This document shows positions 17,723 to 26,585 of a stretch of 64,000 nt of DNA, in pieces. The notes under the pieces are model-generated. The model searched no databases and was not told the DNA's origin. It saw nothing but the letters and a program-made list of their open reading frames with translations. Every line of letters starts with the position of its first letter. Position 1 is the stretch's first letter. The DNA comes from Fodinibacter sp963747405 (lineage in GTDB: Bacteria; Actinomycetota; Actinomycetes; Actinomycetales; Dermatophilaceae), in assembly GCA_963747405.1 (NCBI GenBank), contig CAVVFG010000005.1, forward strand, positions 228,396-292,395. The letters are read 5' to 3'. The translations under genes were made by a program, and so were the position numbers.

Positions 17723-18121
17723 TCAACCTTTGCTGTAGAAGGCGTTGGTCTGCGAGCGGGCAGGAGCGGTCACTGTTGGGTCGAGAGCGGCGAACGTGAA
17801 GAGGACCTCGTCGGACTTGTGGGTCGCGGGGTTGTAGCAGAGGTAGTCCCTCGGCCGGTTCACCCCCAACCTCTGCGTGCAACCCATCTTCGTGATGTAC
17901 AGGTCGTCCAGCTTGGCCTTGACGACGCTCACCTGGTCGGTAGACCTCACCACTGCCGTGGTCGAGCTTTGCGAGAGCACCGTGCCCGGGTTGGTGGGAA
18001 GCGGGAAGGCAGCCGGCCACCCAGCGGAGGACCCGCCTCCGCTGGCCGATGCCGCGCCGGGATTGAGGACGAGGACCGCAACGGTGGCGGTGAATAGGGC
18101 AACCGCGGCGAACTTGTTCAT
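17723..18121 (-). CDS. Secreted protein of unknown function
   Basis: 132 residues with a classical signal peptide (MNKFAAVALFTATVAVLVLN, then PGAASASG with a likely AxA cleavage). The mature part of about 105 residues has two Cys (KMGCTQRLG and DYLCYNP) that could form one disulphide. AGGAGAG lies 5 nt before the ATG. No family recognised. Confidence 0.75.
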   Translation of the reverse strand: MNKFAAVALFTATVAVLVLNPGAASASGGGSSAGWPAAFPLPTNPGTVLSQSSTTAVVRSTDQVSVVKAKLDDLYITKMGCTQRLGVNRPRDYLCYNPATHKSDEVLFTFAALDPTVTAPARSQTNAFYSKG

Positions 18122-18509
18122 GAGCTCTCCTGGTGAACCAGAATCGGAAGGTGTCCTGCTCCCCGGTGGGACGATCCCAGCGTCCGCTTGCCGCGGTACC
18201 AGTAGCAATCGAACGTTGGTGTTAGTACCCGTGCCCGCGGCCCACCAACCGTCCCGTGATCGAAGGCTGCGAGGTCAGCTGACACAGATCCAAGGAGGAG
18301 CTGGACAGGGTGGCCCGCACGATGAATCTCCTCGATGGTGAATGGTTTGCCGGTCCGGGCATCGTTGTGGCAGAAGGGTTCTCCTGACGTCCGCGCCCCA
18401 GCGTCGCTCCTTCGATTGACTCCTGGGCCAAGGACTCTTCGCCCAGGAGGACGCGGACCACCGTGGCCCCAGACGGTCGATGCATCGGCGGGCAGGAGGT
18501 GTCTGGGGA
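18122..18509. other. 390-bp intergenic stretch
   Basis: Holds the upstream region of the secreted-protein gene. I see no further gene, hairpin or repeat that I can support. Confidence 0.4.
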
Positions 18510-19931
18510 TCAGTCCGGGCCGGTTCTTCCGGTGTAGGCGACCCCAAGCCTGAACACGGCCCACAGCACCCCGGTGACAGCGGTGGCGATGAGAGCCGAC
18601 CCGAAGTCGGGAGCGAACAGTCGTATCGTGCTGATCGGTGCGCCCCCCACGGCCGGCACCAGAATGAAGATGGCCCAGGCCGCGACCAGCGTGGTGAGCA
18701 GTGGGAACCACAGGCTGAAGCGGCCGGAGAGGCCCGATCGCGACTTGGCGCGGATCGCGGCGCGGTGTCGCCACGCCCAGATCGTGGCGAGCAGGTAGAT
18801 GATCGGCAGGGCCACGAGGGAGATGAACAGGACCTTCTGCCAGATGCGCGAGCCCTCGCCGTCGTAGTCCAGGCCCAGCGCCCGGGCGGTGACGCCATTG
18901 AGCAGCTGGGCCGTCTCCCCGAAGCCCAGCCCACTGCCGCCGTTGACCAGCACCACGACCGCCTTCTTCTGGGCGGGGACCATCGTCGCGAGCGTTTCCA
19001 CGCCGGGGCTCGATCCGGAGTGCCAGACGGTCTGGTTGCCTGAGTCGACGAACCAGCCCAGGCCGTAGAAGGGTGATGCCGCACTCGCCGGGCGCATCAT
19101 CTGGGCCTTGCCTTCGGAGCTGAGCACGTCGTCCTGGCCGTTCATCATCATCTGCAGGTAGCGGCCCAGGTCGCTGGCGCTGGCGATGATGCCGCCTTGC
19201 GGAGCTGTTGCGCGGTCGGTGGTGTTCTCGGGCAGCGGTCGTTTGGTGCCGAACCACGGCCGGTGCCCGGTGGCCATGTCTTCATGGACGTCGCCGTCGG
19301 CGACGAAGCTGTGCTCCATGCCGACCGGGTCCAGGATGTTGGTGGTCACGTAGGTCTGATAGTCCTGGCCGCTGACGGCCTCGATCAGCCGGCCGAGGAT
19401 CTGGTAGTTGGTGTTCGAGTACTCCCACCGCTCGTCGGGTTCGTAGTCAGGAGTCACGTCTGCGAGCCCGTCCACCGTGCGCGCAAGCGCATCCTCGCCG
19501 CCAGCTGTGTCCGTATGTGAGGTGTTGCCCTGAAGGGTGGAAAAGCCGCTCGTGTGGCTGAGCAGCTGCCGGATCGTGACAGCGCCGGCAGGTTTGCCCG
19601 AGAAGCCGTCCAGGTACTGCGAGACCTCGGTGTCCAGGTCGACCTTGCCCGCCTCGACCAGCTGCATCACGGCCAGCGCCGTGAAGCTCTTCGAGATCGA
19701 GCCGACCACGAAAGGCGTGTCCGGCGTGACCGCCGTGTCGCCCCCACGCCTGAGCACCCCCCGGGCGCCGGCCGTCGTGATCTCACCATCGGCCACGACG
19801 GCGTAGGCCAGACCGGGTACACCCGACGCAGGCATCGCGCTGTCGATGAAGGCGTCGATCGATCCCTCCGGCCCACTCGCGGGAAGGACGGCAGCGACAC
19901 CAAGTGCGAGGACCGCCACAAGTGTCCGCAC
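18510..19931 (-). CDS. Serine hydrolase of the beta-lactamase/esterase (class C) fold with C-terminal membrane domain
   Basis: 473 residues. A signal peptide (RTLVAVLALGVAAVLPASG) leads to a class C-type hydrolase domain with the S-x-x-K motif SISK at residues 78-81 and YSN near residue 170; WHSGSSPGVET near 335 corresponds to the third conserved box (HxG). After residue 380 there are three transmembrane helices (VLFISLVALPIIYLLATIWA, LLTTLVAAWAIFILVPAVGG, ALIATAVTGVLWAVFRLGVA). Relatives cleave D-Ala peptides or esters outside the membrane; true beta-lactamase activity is unlikely. It is monocistronic. Confidence 0.9.
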   Translation of the reverse strand: MRTLVAVLALGVAAVLPASGPEGSIDAFIDSAMPASGVPGLAYAVVADGEITTAGARGVLRRGGDTAVTPDTPFVVGSISKSFTALAVMQLVEAGKVDLDTEVSQYLDGFSGKPAGAVTIRQLLSHTSGFSTLQGNTSHTDTAGGEDALARTVDGLADVTPDYEPDERWEYSNTNYQILGRLIEAVSGQDYQTYVTTNILDPVGMEHSFVADGDVHEDMATGHRPWFGTKRPLPENTTDRATAPQGGIIASASDLGRYLQMMMNGQDDVLSSEGKAQMMRPASAASPFYGLGWFVDSGNQTVWHSGSSPGVETLATMVPAQKKAVVVLVNGGSGLGFGETAQLLNGVTARALGLDYDGEGSRIWQKVLFISLVALPIIYLLATIWAWRHRAAIRAKSRSGLSGRFSLWFPLLTTLVAAWAIFILVPAVGGAPISTIRLFAPDFGSALIATAVTGVLWAVFRLGVAYTGRTGPD

Positions 19932-20254
19932 CGAATCATCTCCAGGATCGTGTTGCTGTCACGGACAGGGGGTTGATCTCGCCCGTTCAGCCCGAGCGCC
20001 ACCGTCGCGGCGCCCCGGACCTGTTCAACGACGCCCAGCCAGACTCTCCCAGGACATTCAACGTGGTCAAGCGACTGCTGGGGCGCACGACGGCCAGCAG
20101 CACGTGGCGGTGTGTCAAGCAGCCGCGAGCCGTCCTCGGTGCGGCCGGTCGGGGTGGGGCGTGACTGGCGTACGGCACGGTAGCCATGCGATGCAGGCCA
20201 GCGCAGGGGCGGACGCTCGGAAGGCTCCTGCCGCGACCATCTGGCGCGCCTGGC
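19932..20254. other. 320-bp intergenic stretch
   Basis: No gene, repeat or RNA seen; it separates the 5' end of the hydrolase gene from the 3' end of the membrane-protein/PadR pair. Confidence 0.4.
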
Positions 20255-20674
20255 TCAGGCGGGCACAAGGCCGTGGCGCGCGCGGCGAAGCAATACCTCA
20301 TGCAGTCCGGTGGTCAGTACCCACACCACCAGCAACCAAGCCAGTGCCTGGCCGCCGAGGTCGAAGCGCCTGTCCACGAGCAACACCGCGCCGGTGAAGA
20401 TCGCGGTGATGAGCAGGTAGGTGCCCACGGCCATGCGCTCTCGGCGTTTCCTGACCAGGGAGTTCTTGCCGAACTCCGCACTGAGGTCGGTGGGCGCCCC
20501 GAAGGATCCCAGCGCCGATGCGAAGGCGTCGTCTATGGCGGCACCGTCGTCGATGCGGTCCTGTGCACTCGAGCGCACGTGGTCCGCGAGCTCGCCAACG
20601 TGGGGGGCGAGCTCGGGGTGAGTGGCGCGCAGCTGGTCGGTCCACTGGCTGATGAGTGCGTCAAGCGACGGCAT
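20255..20674 (-). CDS. Membrane protein with N-terminal permease-prefix-like helix bundle, partner of PadR
   Basis: 139 residues: a soluble helical N-terminal part of about 75 residues (ISQWTDQLRATHPELAPHVG, ELADHVRSSAQDRIDDGAAI) resembling the prefix/DUF1700-like domains found next to PadR regulators, then two transmembrane helices (MAVGTYLLITAIFTGAVLLV and ALAWLLVVWVLTTGLHEVLL). It overlaps the PadR gene by 14 nt, so they are co-transcribed. Likely part of the function controlled by the regulator. Confidence 0.8.
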   Translation of the reverse strand: MPSLDALISQWTDQLRATHPELAPHVGELADHVRSSAQDRIDDGAAIDDAFASALGSFGAPTDLSAEFGKNSLVRKRRERMAVGTYLLITAIFTGAVLLVDRRFDLGGQALAWLLVVWVLTTGLHEVLLRRARHGLVPA

Positions 20675-21014
20675 GGGTTCCTCCTGGGTTCGGGCCGCGC
20701 AGGGCGGCGAGGGTTGTCGAGATCAGGTCGAAGTCACGCGACTGGGCGTCGAGGTGGTCGCCTCCCGCGGTCAGCAGGCGGTAGTACTTTCTGGCTCGAC
20801 CGGCGTCCGACGTTGCGTGGTAGCTCTCGATGAACCCTCGGGACTCGAGACGGTGCAACAGCGGGTACAGCATCCCCTCGGTCCACTCGAGCCGTCCGCC
20901 CGAGGCCGCCTGGATGTCCTGCAGGATGGCGTAGCCGTAACTGTCCCCCCTGCGGAGAACGGCGAGCACGAGTGGCGTGGCAGAGGCGGCCACGAGGTCC
21001 TTGCCAAGTTTCAC
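20661..21014 (-). CDS. PadR-family transcriptional regulator
   Basis: 117 residues with a winged helix of PadR type: LVLAVLRRGDSYGYAILQDI, then TEGMLYPLLHRLESRGFIES and the wing RARKYYRLLTAGGDHL. PadR proteins repress their own operon until a ligand binds. The gene starts an operon with the membrane protein and has a well-formed promoter with inverted repeat upstream, which supports autoregulation. No AAGGAG is seen; the ATG at 21014 sits about 45 nt from the -10. Confidence 0.9.
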   Translation of the reverse strand: MKLGKDLVAASATPLVLAVLRRGDSYGYAILQDIQAASGGRLEWTEGMLYPLLHRLESRGFIESYHATSDAGRARKYYRLLTAGGDHLDAQSRDFDLISTTLAALRGPNPGGTHAVA

Positions 21015-21039
21015 TTGATCTCACCTTGTCGACGGAAGG

Positions 21040-21086
21040 ATACCTAGAACTGGCAGGTACTATACCCAACAGTGCGAGGTATGCAA
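21040..21086 (-). promoter_or_regulatory. PadR operon promoter with candidate operator
   Basis: Reading the minus strand, TTGCAT (21086-21081) and TATAGT (21064-21059) are separated by 16 nt, a good sigma-A promoter for this GC content. The -10 is flanked by three copies of a hexamer: AGGTAT at 21077-21082, AGGTAC at 21055-21060 and the inverted ATACCT at 21040-21045. The ATACCT/AGGTAC pair forms an inverted repeat with a 9-nt spacer overlapping the promoter, as expected for a PadR operator. Confidence 0.65.
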
Positions 21087-21187
21087 AGCCTTTGCGATGA
21101 GGGGCGCCCATGGTGGGGCGAGGTCGCGCTCGGACATCGGCAGCGTCGGGCCGCTCGCACCCCGCGTCACACCGGCCGCCTCTGCCG

Positions 21188-21630
21188 CTATGCGCCTTCG
21201 CCCGCATCGGCCGGCTGCTTGCCCTCCAAGGCCTTGCGGCAGGCTCGTAATACCCCGCTAGACGCATCGGCGAAAAGCGCAGCGAAGGCCATCGCGATGA
21301 CAGCACCACCAGCAACCACCAGTTCGAGCAGGGCGACGGTCGCGCCAGTTTCATCCTTGAGCATCTGTTGTAGAGGGGGTCGTATAGGTTCAAGCACCTC
21401 CCCGCGAGCACGACGGCGGACACGAATAGCGCCACCACGGACCCCGCCAGATTCCAGAAGGCGCTCGCTCCGGAGTTGCCCTGTGCACGAACGCTGTGCG
21501 CGAGCGCGACGAAGGACAGAAGGGCCGCGGCGGCGACGGCCGGGGTCGACGGTGTACTCACCCCAGGCATCCATCCCCGATTTGCGACCCACCCGCGCAA
21601 TGCCGCCTGATCCTCCAGACCGTCCACCAA
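21188..21630 (-). pseudogene. Membrane protein with a mid-gene frameshift
   Basis: The first part (VAAAALLSFVALAHSVRAQG, SGASAFWNLAGSVVALFVSA) contains two transmembrane helices. At about 21390-21400 readable text moves into another frame: EPIRPPLQQMLKDETGATVA, then LLELVVAGGAVIAMAFAALF, ending at 21188. Joined, it would be a 145-residue, three-helix membrane protein with no family I can name. A one-base indel separates the halves. Confidence 0.45.
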
Positions 21631-21664
21631 ACCCGGGGCGGTTCACACCGCCTTGACAACAGCC

Positions 21665-22168
21665 ATGATCACCGAGGTCACGGGCCCTACCGCGTCACCA
21701 CGCAGTGCCCGCGTGCCGGTCAGGTTCGAAGGAGCCGAACGGATCGACGACTACATCCGGGGAGTCCAGGGGCTCGGCTGGGACTGGGAGGCGCAGTACC
21801 GCACGAACCGCCAGTTCGCGTGGGCGGCGCCTTCGCCGCATTCTGCTCCGGTGCGTCGGGCCTTCGCGCAGACGTCCGCAGGGAGCACCTGGCCTCGACG
21901 TTCCGCCTGCACACGTGGGCGAAGGGCACTGCCCGGCTCCGCGCCATCGCGGACGCCCGCCGGGGTGACATCGTCATCGTCGGACCTGCCGCAGGCAAGC
22001 GCTCGGGCGCTCACATCACGCTCTGCGACGACGTCGATCTCGCCTCCGTTCCGCTGACCACCATCGATGGTCACGCCCGCGATGTGGGCCCGGACGGGAG
22101 TCGCTACGAAAGGTGTGATCCGCAACGAGCGGCCGCTCGCGCGAGAGGGCCTCGTGCCCGACACCTAA
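21665..22168 (+). pseudogene. CHAP/NlpC-like amidase, catalytic Cys codon hit by a deletion
   Basis: The start (MITEVTGPTASPRSARV) leads to GLGWDWEAQYRTNRQFAW in one frame; text then continues as GGAFAAFCSGASGLRADVRR in the next. Inserting one T at about 21823 would give AWCGAFAAF, the normal catalytic-Cys motif of CHAP/NlpC-like amidases, so the missing base lies within the Cys codon. The His motif follows as RSGAHITLCDD. A second shift near 22105 leads to GVIRNERPLAREGLVPDT and the TAA at 22166-22168. The gene precedes the two unknown large proteins in the same orientation and was probably part of the same locus. Confidence 0.65.
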
Positions 22169-22357
22169 CGGGTCATGAACGTCATCCGCCCGTTGTCGGA
22201 GGATGCGAATAAGGTTCTGGCGCAGGCGTGCCGGAACTTTCGTGGATGTGCCCGCGCCAGGCGCGCAGGGGAGGTGCACGTGCTCCGACCTTGACGGCCC
22301 CCCGCGACCGGAGGACGCTGGTTGACCGGGATGCATTCTGCCTCGGAGGGAGACATC

Positions 22358-23962
22358 ATGGCTCTGCTGGAACCGAGCGTCCTTGCCAACACCATCATGG
22401 GCAAGCTCTACAACGTGCTGACCAACGGTGACGACACGGTGCCCAAGTCGGACGACAACTTCTTCAGTTGGTGCACCCCGGGAATTCCGATCGAGCCCAG
22501 CGACCTGGAGTATCTGACCCAGGGTCTGACCGGAGTGGTCAAGCAGTCGGCGGTCGATGCGATGCAACCCAGCGCCGCTGCTGCGACCGCGGGCGAGGGC
22601 GAGGCGCCACCGCCTGCCTCGCCTCAGTTGACACCCGAGCAGCTGACCGAGCTGATGGCGAAGGACACGATGCGCCTGTACATGCAGGCCGAGAGCATGG
22701 CGCGCCTCCTCGACTTCGTGCCGGATGTCGCCGCCGGCACCAACGAGCAGTTCGCGAGGATGGCCGTCCAGAACAACGACGGAACGCTGTCTGACGTCTA
22801 CGACTATGCCCTGCGGATGAGCCAGGTGATGAAGGTCGAGCTTCCGGCGGACACGGTCGCCCAGATGGAGCGCCTCAACGGCCTGCTCCAGAAGACGGTC
22901 ACGACGAAGGACATCATCACCGAGGAGGAGACGGAGACGACGGTCCCGAGCGACCTGGTGAATGCCTACTTCGCCAAGATGGCGGCCTACGACGATGCGG
23001 CCCTGGAGTACAACGCGCGCCGCATCGACGCGCTGACCGCGACGGACTCTCGCGCGGTCCACGACTGGGCGATCAACGGGAACATCTATCGCAACAAGGT
23101 CCGCGCGGCGATGGCCGACTGGGAGACAGCGGGGCACAAGCTCGACTACGAGAAGATCGCTGCCTTCTTCGAACAGATCGGTCGACGCGACATGTCGCTG
23201 TTGAAGCAGCAGTATGTCGAGGACCTGGAGAAGGCGCGGCTGACCTCGCCGGTCTCGGGTAGCGACTTCTTCTTCACCTCGCTCGTGCCCGGCAGCTTCG
23301 CCACCTCGAACGGCTGGACTCGTTTCGGCTTCTCGGCCGGCGACTACGAGAGCCATTCGAGCTCCAGCTACCGGTGGTCGCAGTCCAGCGGCGGGGGAGG
23401 GTTCGGCTTCATGGGATTCGGTGCGCGGGCCTCGCACTCCGAGTCGAGCCAGCACAGCGAATACCACGGCAGTTTCGACAGCAGCCGGGTCTCGATGAGC
23501 TTCGAGATCGCCCAGATCCCGATCGCGCGGCCCTGGTTCCGAACAGCCTTCCTCACGAGCCACTACTGGCGCTTCGACCAGAACAACGCGGTGGTGAAGG
23601 GCGACATGCTCTCCGACGGCGGTTCGCCCCCCAAGGGCAAGCTGCCTGCCTTCCCGACCAGCGCGATTTTCGTTCGCGACCTTTCGCTGAGCTTCGGTGA
23701 GAGCCATGGTCTCTCGGACTTCGTGAACAACGCCAAGTCTCAGTCGACGAGCGGGGGCGGCTTCTTCGCCTTCGGGCCGTTCTTCGGAGGCGGCAGCGGC
23801 GCGCATCGTTCCGGCTCTGGTGACACGACGCGCGACTACGGCTTCAAGTTCGAGAACAACACGATGCGGGTGGAGGGGATGCAGCTCATCGGCTTCAAGT
23901 GCCATGTGATGCCCAAGAGCCCGGAACCTTCCTCGGAGATCGCCGCCGACGCCTGGATCTGA
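22358..23962 (+). CDS. Large protein of unknown function, first of a related pair
   Basis: 534 residues, with GGAGGGAG 5 nt before the ATG (a TTG at 22322 is in frame but poor). There is no signal peptide and no long hydrophobic helix. Residues 1-290 are mostly helical. The C-terminal half carries a domain shared with the next gene: PGSFATSNGWTRFGFSAGD near 310, IPIARPWFRTAFLTSHYWRF near 388 and AIFVRDLSLSFG near 435. Two Gly/Ser/Phe-rich, low-complexity loops interrupt it (SSGGGGFGFMGFGARASHSE near 342; GGGFFAFGPFFGGGSGAHRS near 468). I do not recognise a family. A structural or scaffold role is possible but unproven. Confidence 0.8.
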   Translation: MALLEPSVLANTIMGKLYNVLTNGDDTVPKSDDNFFSWCTPGIPIEPSDLEYLTQGLTGVVKQSAVDAMQPSAAAATAGEGEAPPPASPQLTPEQLTELMAKDTMRLYMQAESMARLLDFVPDVAAGTNEQFARMAVQNNDGTLSDVYDYALRMSQVMKVELPADTVAQMERLNGLLQKTVTTKDIITEEETETTVPSDLVNAYFAKMAAYDDAALEYNARRIDALTATDSRAVHDWAINGNIYRNKVRAAMADWETAGHKLDYEKIAAFFEQIGRRDMSLLKQQYVEDLEKARLTSPVSGSDFFFTSLVPGSFATSNGWTRFGFSAGDYESHSSSSYRWSQSSGGGGFGFMGFGARASHSESSQHSEYHGSFDSSRVSMSFEIAQIPIARPWFRTAFLTSHYWRFDQNNAVVKGDMLSDGGSPPKGKLPAFPTSAIFVRDLSLSFGESHGLSDFVNNAKSQSTSGGGFFAFGPFFGGGSGAHRSGSGDTTRDYGFKFENNTMRVEGMQLIGFKCHVMPKSPEPSSEIAADAWI

Positions 23963-23986
23963 TCCGCCCGGAGGGAGAGGCGCGCC

Positions 23987-25657
23987 GTGGATGCATTTGT
24001 GCAGCTGGCGCTCATCGAGAAGGCGAAGCGAGTCTTCGCCGCCGACGGGTCGGTCATGCTGAGTTTTCCGCTGCTGGAACCCATCGGGTTCACCGCGGAC
24101 GAGCTCGAGGCGTGCACCGAACCGGAGTCCGCCGACGACTACGCCGTCGCTGCCGACTTCTCTCGGGTCGTGAACCTGGTGGTCAGCGACATGGTGGCGT
24201 CGACGACGGAACGGAAGCTGTGGGACGTGTACCGAGACGTTCTCGATCGCGCACAGGTCGGTGACGTCAGCACGGAGGGCGACGAGGACCATTCGGCCGC
24301 CGACATCCTGTACGCCGACGGACCCGATGGCACCCGCGTCGAGAGCGAAGCGCTCAAACGCTACCGGCAGTACCGGGACGCCTGGTTCGTGGCACGGGAG
24401 GACTACGCCGCGCACAAGCTGAGCGGCGAGCTCAGCGAGGATCCGGCAGAACACCAGCAGTGGACGGATACCGACGAGCCTGCGCTGCGCGCCGCAATCG
24501 ATGCCGCCACGAGCGCCTGGGACACACTCGGGCAACGCGCCGAGATCGAGAAGGCGCTCGAGGAAGAGCGCAACACGGCCTTCCGTGACCCGCGGCGCCG
24601 GTGGGCCGAATGGAGCAACGCCTTCAACCCCGACATCGACATGGCCACCGCGGGTGACGGCGGCCGGTACGCACCCACCGGCTTCTCGCCACGCAACTTC
24701 GCCGAGCGGGACGGGTGGCTTACCTTCGACATGTCGGCGGCCGAGATGCGCGCCCTGGTGGAGCAGGCCCCCGACGGGCTCAAGCGGGTGCTCGACGACG
24801 ACCGTGGCTCCAGCATCGAGCATGTGTCGTTCGAGTATCGCTCGGTGGCGCTGGTCCGACCCTGGTTCCACCCCGAGGCGCTGACCTCGCGGATCTGGCG
24901 CAGCAGCGACCCGGAGCTGACACTGAGCGACGGCCAGGATCCGCCGACGGGCGCATGTCCGGCGTATGCCTCAGCGTGCGTCTTCGTGCGCAACGTCGAG
25001 GTGACGACGCGGGGCTCGGCGGCCGGACCAGCATCCCCCGAGTTCGCCCTGACGCTGGATCCGAAGCTCTTGACGGTGCGTCGCGACCTCCGCGCCGAGC
25101 CGCGCCTTAGAGGGCGCCCGACGGTGCGAGACCACCGCTCCGGGGTGAGGGACCACCGCTCCGCGACGCCAGCTTCACTGCCCGCCGCCGCGGCCCGCCC
25201 CATCGCGTTCCAAATGCTCAAGTTCAACACCTTCGCCAAGGTGTCCGTGCCTCTGAGCGCTGCGCCGGCCGTCGCGCCGGTCGCCGCAGGCAACCGACTC
25301 CGGCTCGACACCGTCAGGGCCAGCGAGCGGGTGCGCGCCCGGGCACCTGTCACCGACACCCCAGCTCCTGCCCCGCCGACGCCGCCGCCGACACCGGATC
25401 GCGAGGAGATCTCGATCCTCGCGTTCGTCTGCAAGCGACTCCCCAAAGCGCCCGACCCAGCGCCCGAGCTGGACTGGGGTGACGGCACGGAGCGGGCCCA
25501 GAGCTACGTCGTCGTGACCGGCGACACCCTCGGGAAGATCGCGGCAAAGGTCTACGGCGACTCCGCCCAGTGGAAGAAGATCTACCAGGCCAACCGCGCC
25601 ATGATCGGGCCGAACCCGGACAAGATCAAGGTCGGACAGGAGTTCACCCTGCCCTAG
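23987..25657 (+). CDS. Related protein of unknown function with C-terminal LysM domain
   Basis: 556 residues, starting at a GTG with GGAGGGAG 7 nt upstream, 24 nt after the previous stop. Residues 1-220 are helical and acidic. Residues 225-345 match the C-terminal domain of the upstream protein in order: NFAERDGWLTFDMSAAEMR, VALVRPWFHPEALTSRIWR, ACVFVRNVEVTTR. A Pro/Ala/Arg-rich linker (about 360-490, including TPAPAPPTPPPTPD) leads to a LysM domain from about 505 to the end (SYVVVTGDTLGKIAAKVYGD, IYQANRAMIGPNPDKIKVGQ), ending within the motif. There is no signal peptide, so LysM may bind inside a particle or a spike complex rather than the cell wall. Confidence 0.8.
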   Translation: MDAFVQLALIEKAKRVFAADGSVMLSFPLLEPIGFTADELEACTEPESADDYAVAADFSRVVNLVVSDMVASTTERKLWDVYRDVLDRAQVGDVSTEGDEDHSAADILYADGPDGTRVESEALKRYRQYRDAWFVAREDYAAHKLSGELSEDPAEHQQWTDTDEPALRAAIDAATSAWDTLGQRAEIEKALEEERNTAFRDPRRRWAEWSNAFNPDIDMATAGDGGRYAPTGFSPRNFAERDGWLTFDMSAAEMRALVEQAPDGLKRVLDDDRGSSIEHVSFEYRSVALVRPWFHPEALTSRIWRSSDPELTLSDGQDPPTGACPAYASACVFVRNVEVTTRGSAAGPASPEFALTLDPKLLTVRRDLRAEPRLRGRPTVRDHRSGVRDHRSATPASLPAAAARPIAFQMLKFNTFAKVSVPLSAAPAVAPVAAGNRLRLDTVRASERVRARAPVTDTPAPAPPTPPPTPDREEISILAFVCKRLPKAPDPAPELDWGDGTERAQSYVVVTGDTLGKIAAKVYGDSAQWKKIYQANRAMIGPNPDKIKVGQEFTLP

Positions 25658-25695
25658 GGAGGCGTCGCTACCGACACCGAGGAGGCGACCATGCA

Positions 25696-26166
25696 TCACC
25701 GACGTGAGTACAACTGCCTCGCTCGAGCCGCGGCGAGCAGGCCGACGGCCGCGGTGACCACGAGCAGGACGCCTGCCCAGGCGACTCCCCAGGCGAGCAA
25801 CCCGTTGGATGCGACGGTGCCGATGAGGTCCCCGTCGAACAAGCCGGCCAGGACGCTGATCAGGCAGACAGCGCTGAGGACCACCGCTGCCGCCAGCCCG
25901 ACCGGGGGTCGCACGTTGCGTACTGCCAACCAAGCCAGGATGAGCTGCGCCACCGCCATGGGCAGCGGCACCGTGGATCGGGTGTCGAAGCTCCACGCTG
26001 TGCCCCACGTCTCGGCACCGGAGGCGACCCCGACGAAGCCGCCGATGACATCGCAGACGAGCAACCCGAGCATGGATACCAGGAGCGCCCGCCCAGAGGC
26101 CACCCAAGGCGTGCTCTGGATCCGGGCGAGGGCCCGAGACGTCTCCTGCCCCGGCTGATCAGCCAT
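25696..26166 (-). CDS. Four-helix membrane protein of unknown function
   Basis: 156 residues with hydrophobic segments LLVSMLGLLVCDVIGGFVGV, PMAVAQLILAWLAVRNVRPP, AAAVVLSAVCLISVLAGLFD and GVAWAGVLLVVTAAVGLLAA. It begins MADQPGQETSRALARIQSTP. An in-frame upstream start at 26238 would add a poor N-terminus. Function unknown. It converges with the LysM protein gene. Confidence 0.7.
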   Translation of the reverse strand: MADQPGQETSRALARIQSTPWVASGRALLVSMLGLLVCDVIGGFVGVASGAETWGTAWSFDTRSTVPLPMAVAQLILAWLAVRNVRPPVGLAAAVVLSAVCLISVLAGLFDGDLIGTVASNGLLAWGVAWAGVLLVVTAAVGLLAAARARQLYSRR

Positions 26167-26219
26167 GGACCAAGGATGGCACCAGCCCGCCCACTCGACC
26201 ATCAGTGCCAGCCTCGGCG

Positions 26220-26585
26220 TCAGCTGCGATCGAGCCAATCGAGGGCTGCCTGGCGCTCCCCGCCGGGGAAGACGCGGACCTCACCGGGCACTGCCCAGGC
26301 GAACAGGTTCAGGCCGTCGTGTAGCCAGGCGTGGTCGGTGACCACGGCGATGCGCTCCCACTCGCTCCACTCACGCAGGCCGGTCCGCATGTCCTGCCAC
26401 ATGGCGCCGGGTTCCATGCCGTGGAAGTCGCCGCCGAAGTCCAGCAGCACCCGGATCTTGTGACCGTCGGCTCCTGCAGCGGCGAGTGCCGGCTCGAGCA
26501 CCGTGGTGTAGTCCTCTGCGGTGAGCTTGCCACTCGCCTCGAAGCCCAGCACACCGTCCGGCATCCCGGTCAGGACCGTGATCAT
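26220..26585 (-). CDS. STAS/SpoIIAA-like protein
   Basis: 121 residues beginning MITVLTGMPDGVLGFEASGK, then LTAEDYTTVLEPALAAA, the usual opening of the SpoIIAA-like family (DUF3478), and RVLLDFGGDFHGMEPGAMWQ, the core strand and helix. These proteins have a CRAL-TRIO/STAS-type fold; the role is unclear and often assigned to stress or lipid binding. The ATG is supported by a GGGAGTC just upstream on the coding strand. Runs towards the membrane protein gene, possibly co-transcribed. Confidence 0.8.
   Translation of the reverse strand: MITVLTGMPDGVLGFEASGKLTAEDYTTVLEPALAAAGADGHKIRVLLDFGGDFHGMEPGAMWQDMRTGLREWSEWERIAVVTDHAWLHDGLNLFAWAVPGEVRVFPGGERQAALDWLDRS

Noticed and set aside
18118..19257. 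Minus-strand ORF overlapping the 3' half of the serine hydrolase
   Set aside because: Different frame on the same strand, Arg-rich text, no motif; the hydrolase frame is clearly the coding one.
22016..24871. A very long open frame (951 codons) on the minus strand
   Set aside because: It lies opposite the well-formed gene pair, has Arg/Gly/Val-rich text typical of antisense in GC-rich DNA, and no ribosome site. It is a shadow.
21665..25657. A full contractile injection system or prophage
   Set aside because: No sheath, tube, baseplate or AAA+ ATPase gene is within the window; only LysM and the amidase suggest the link.
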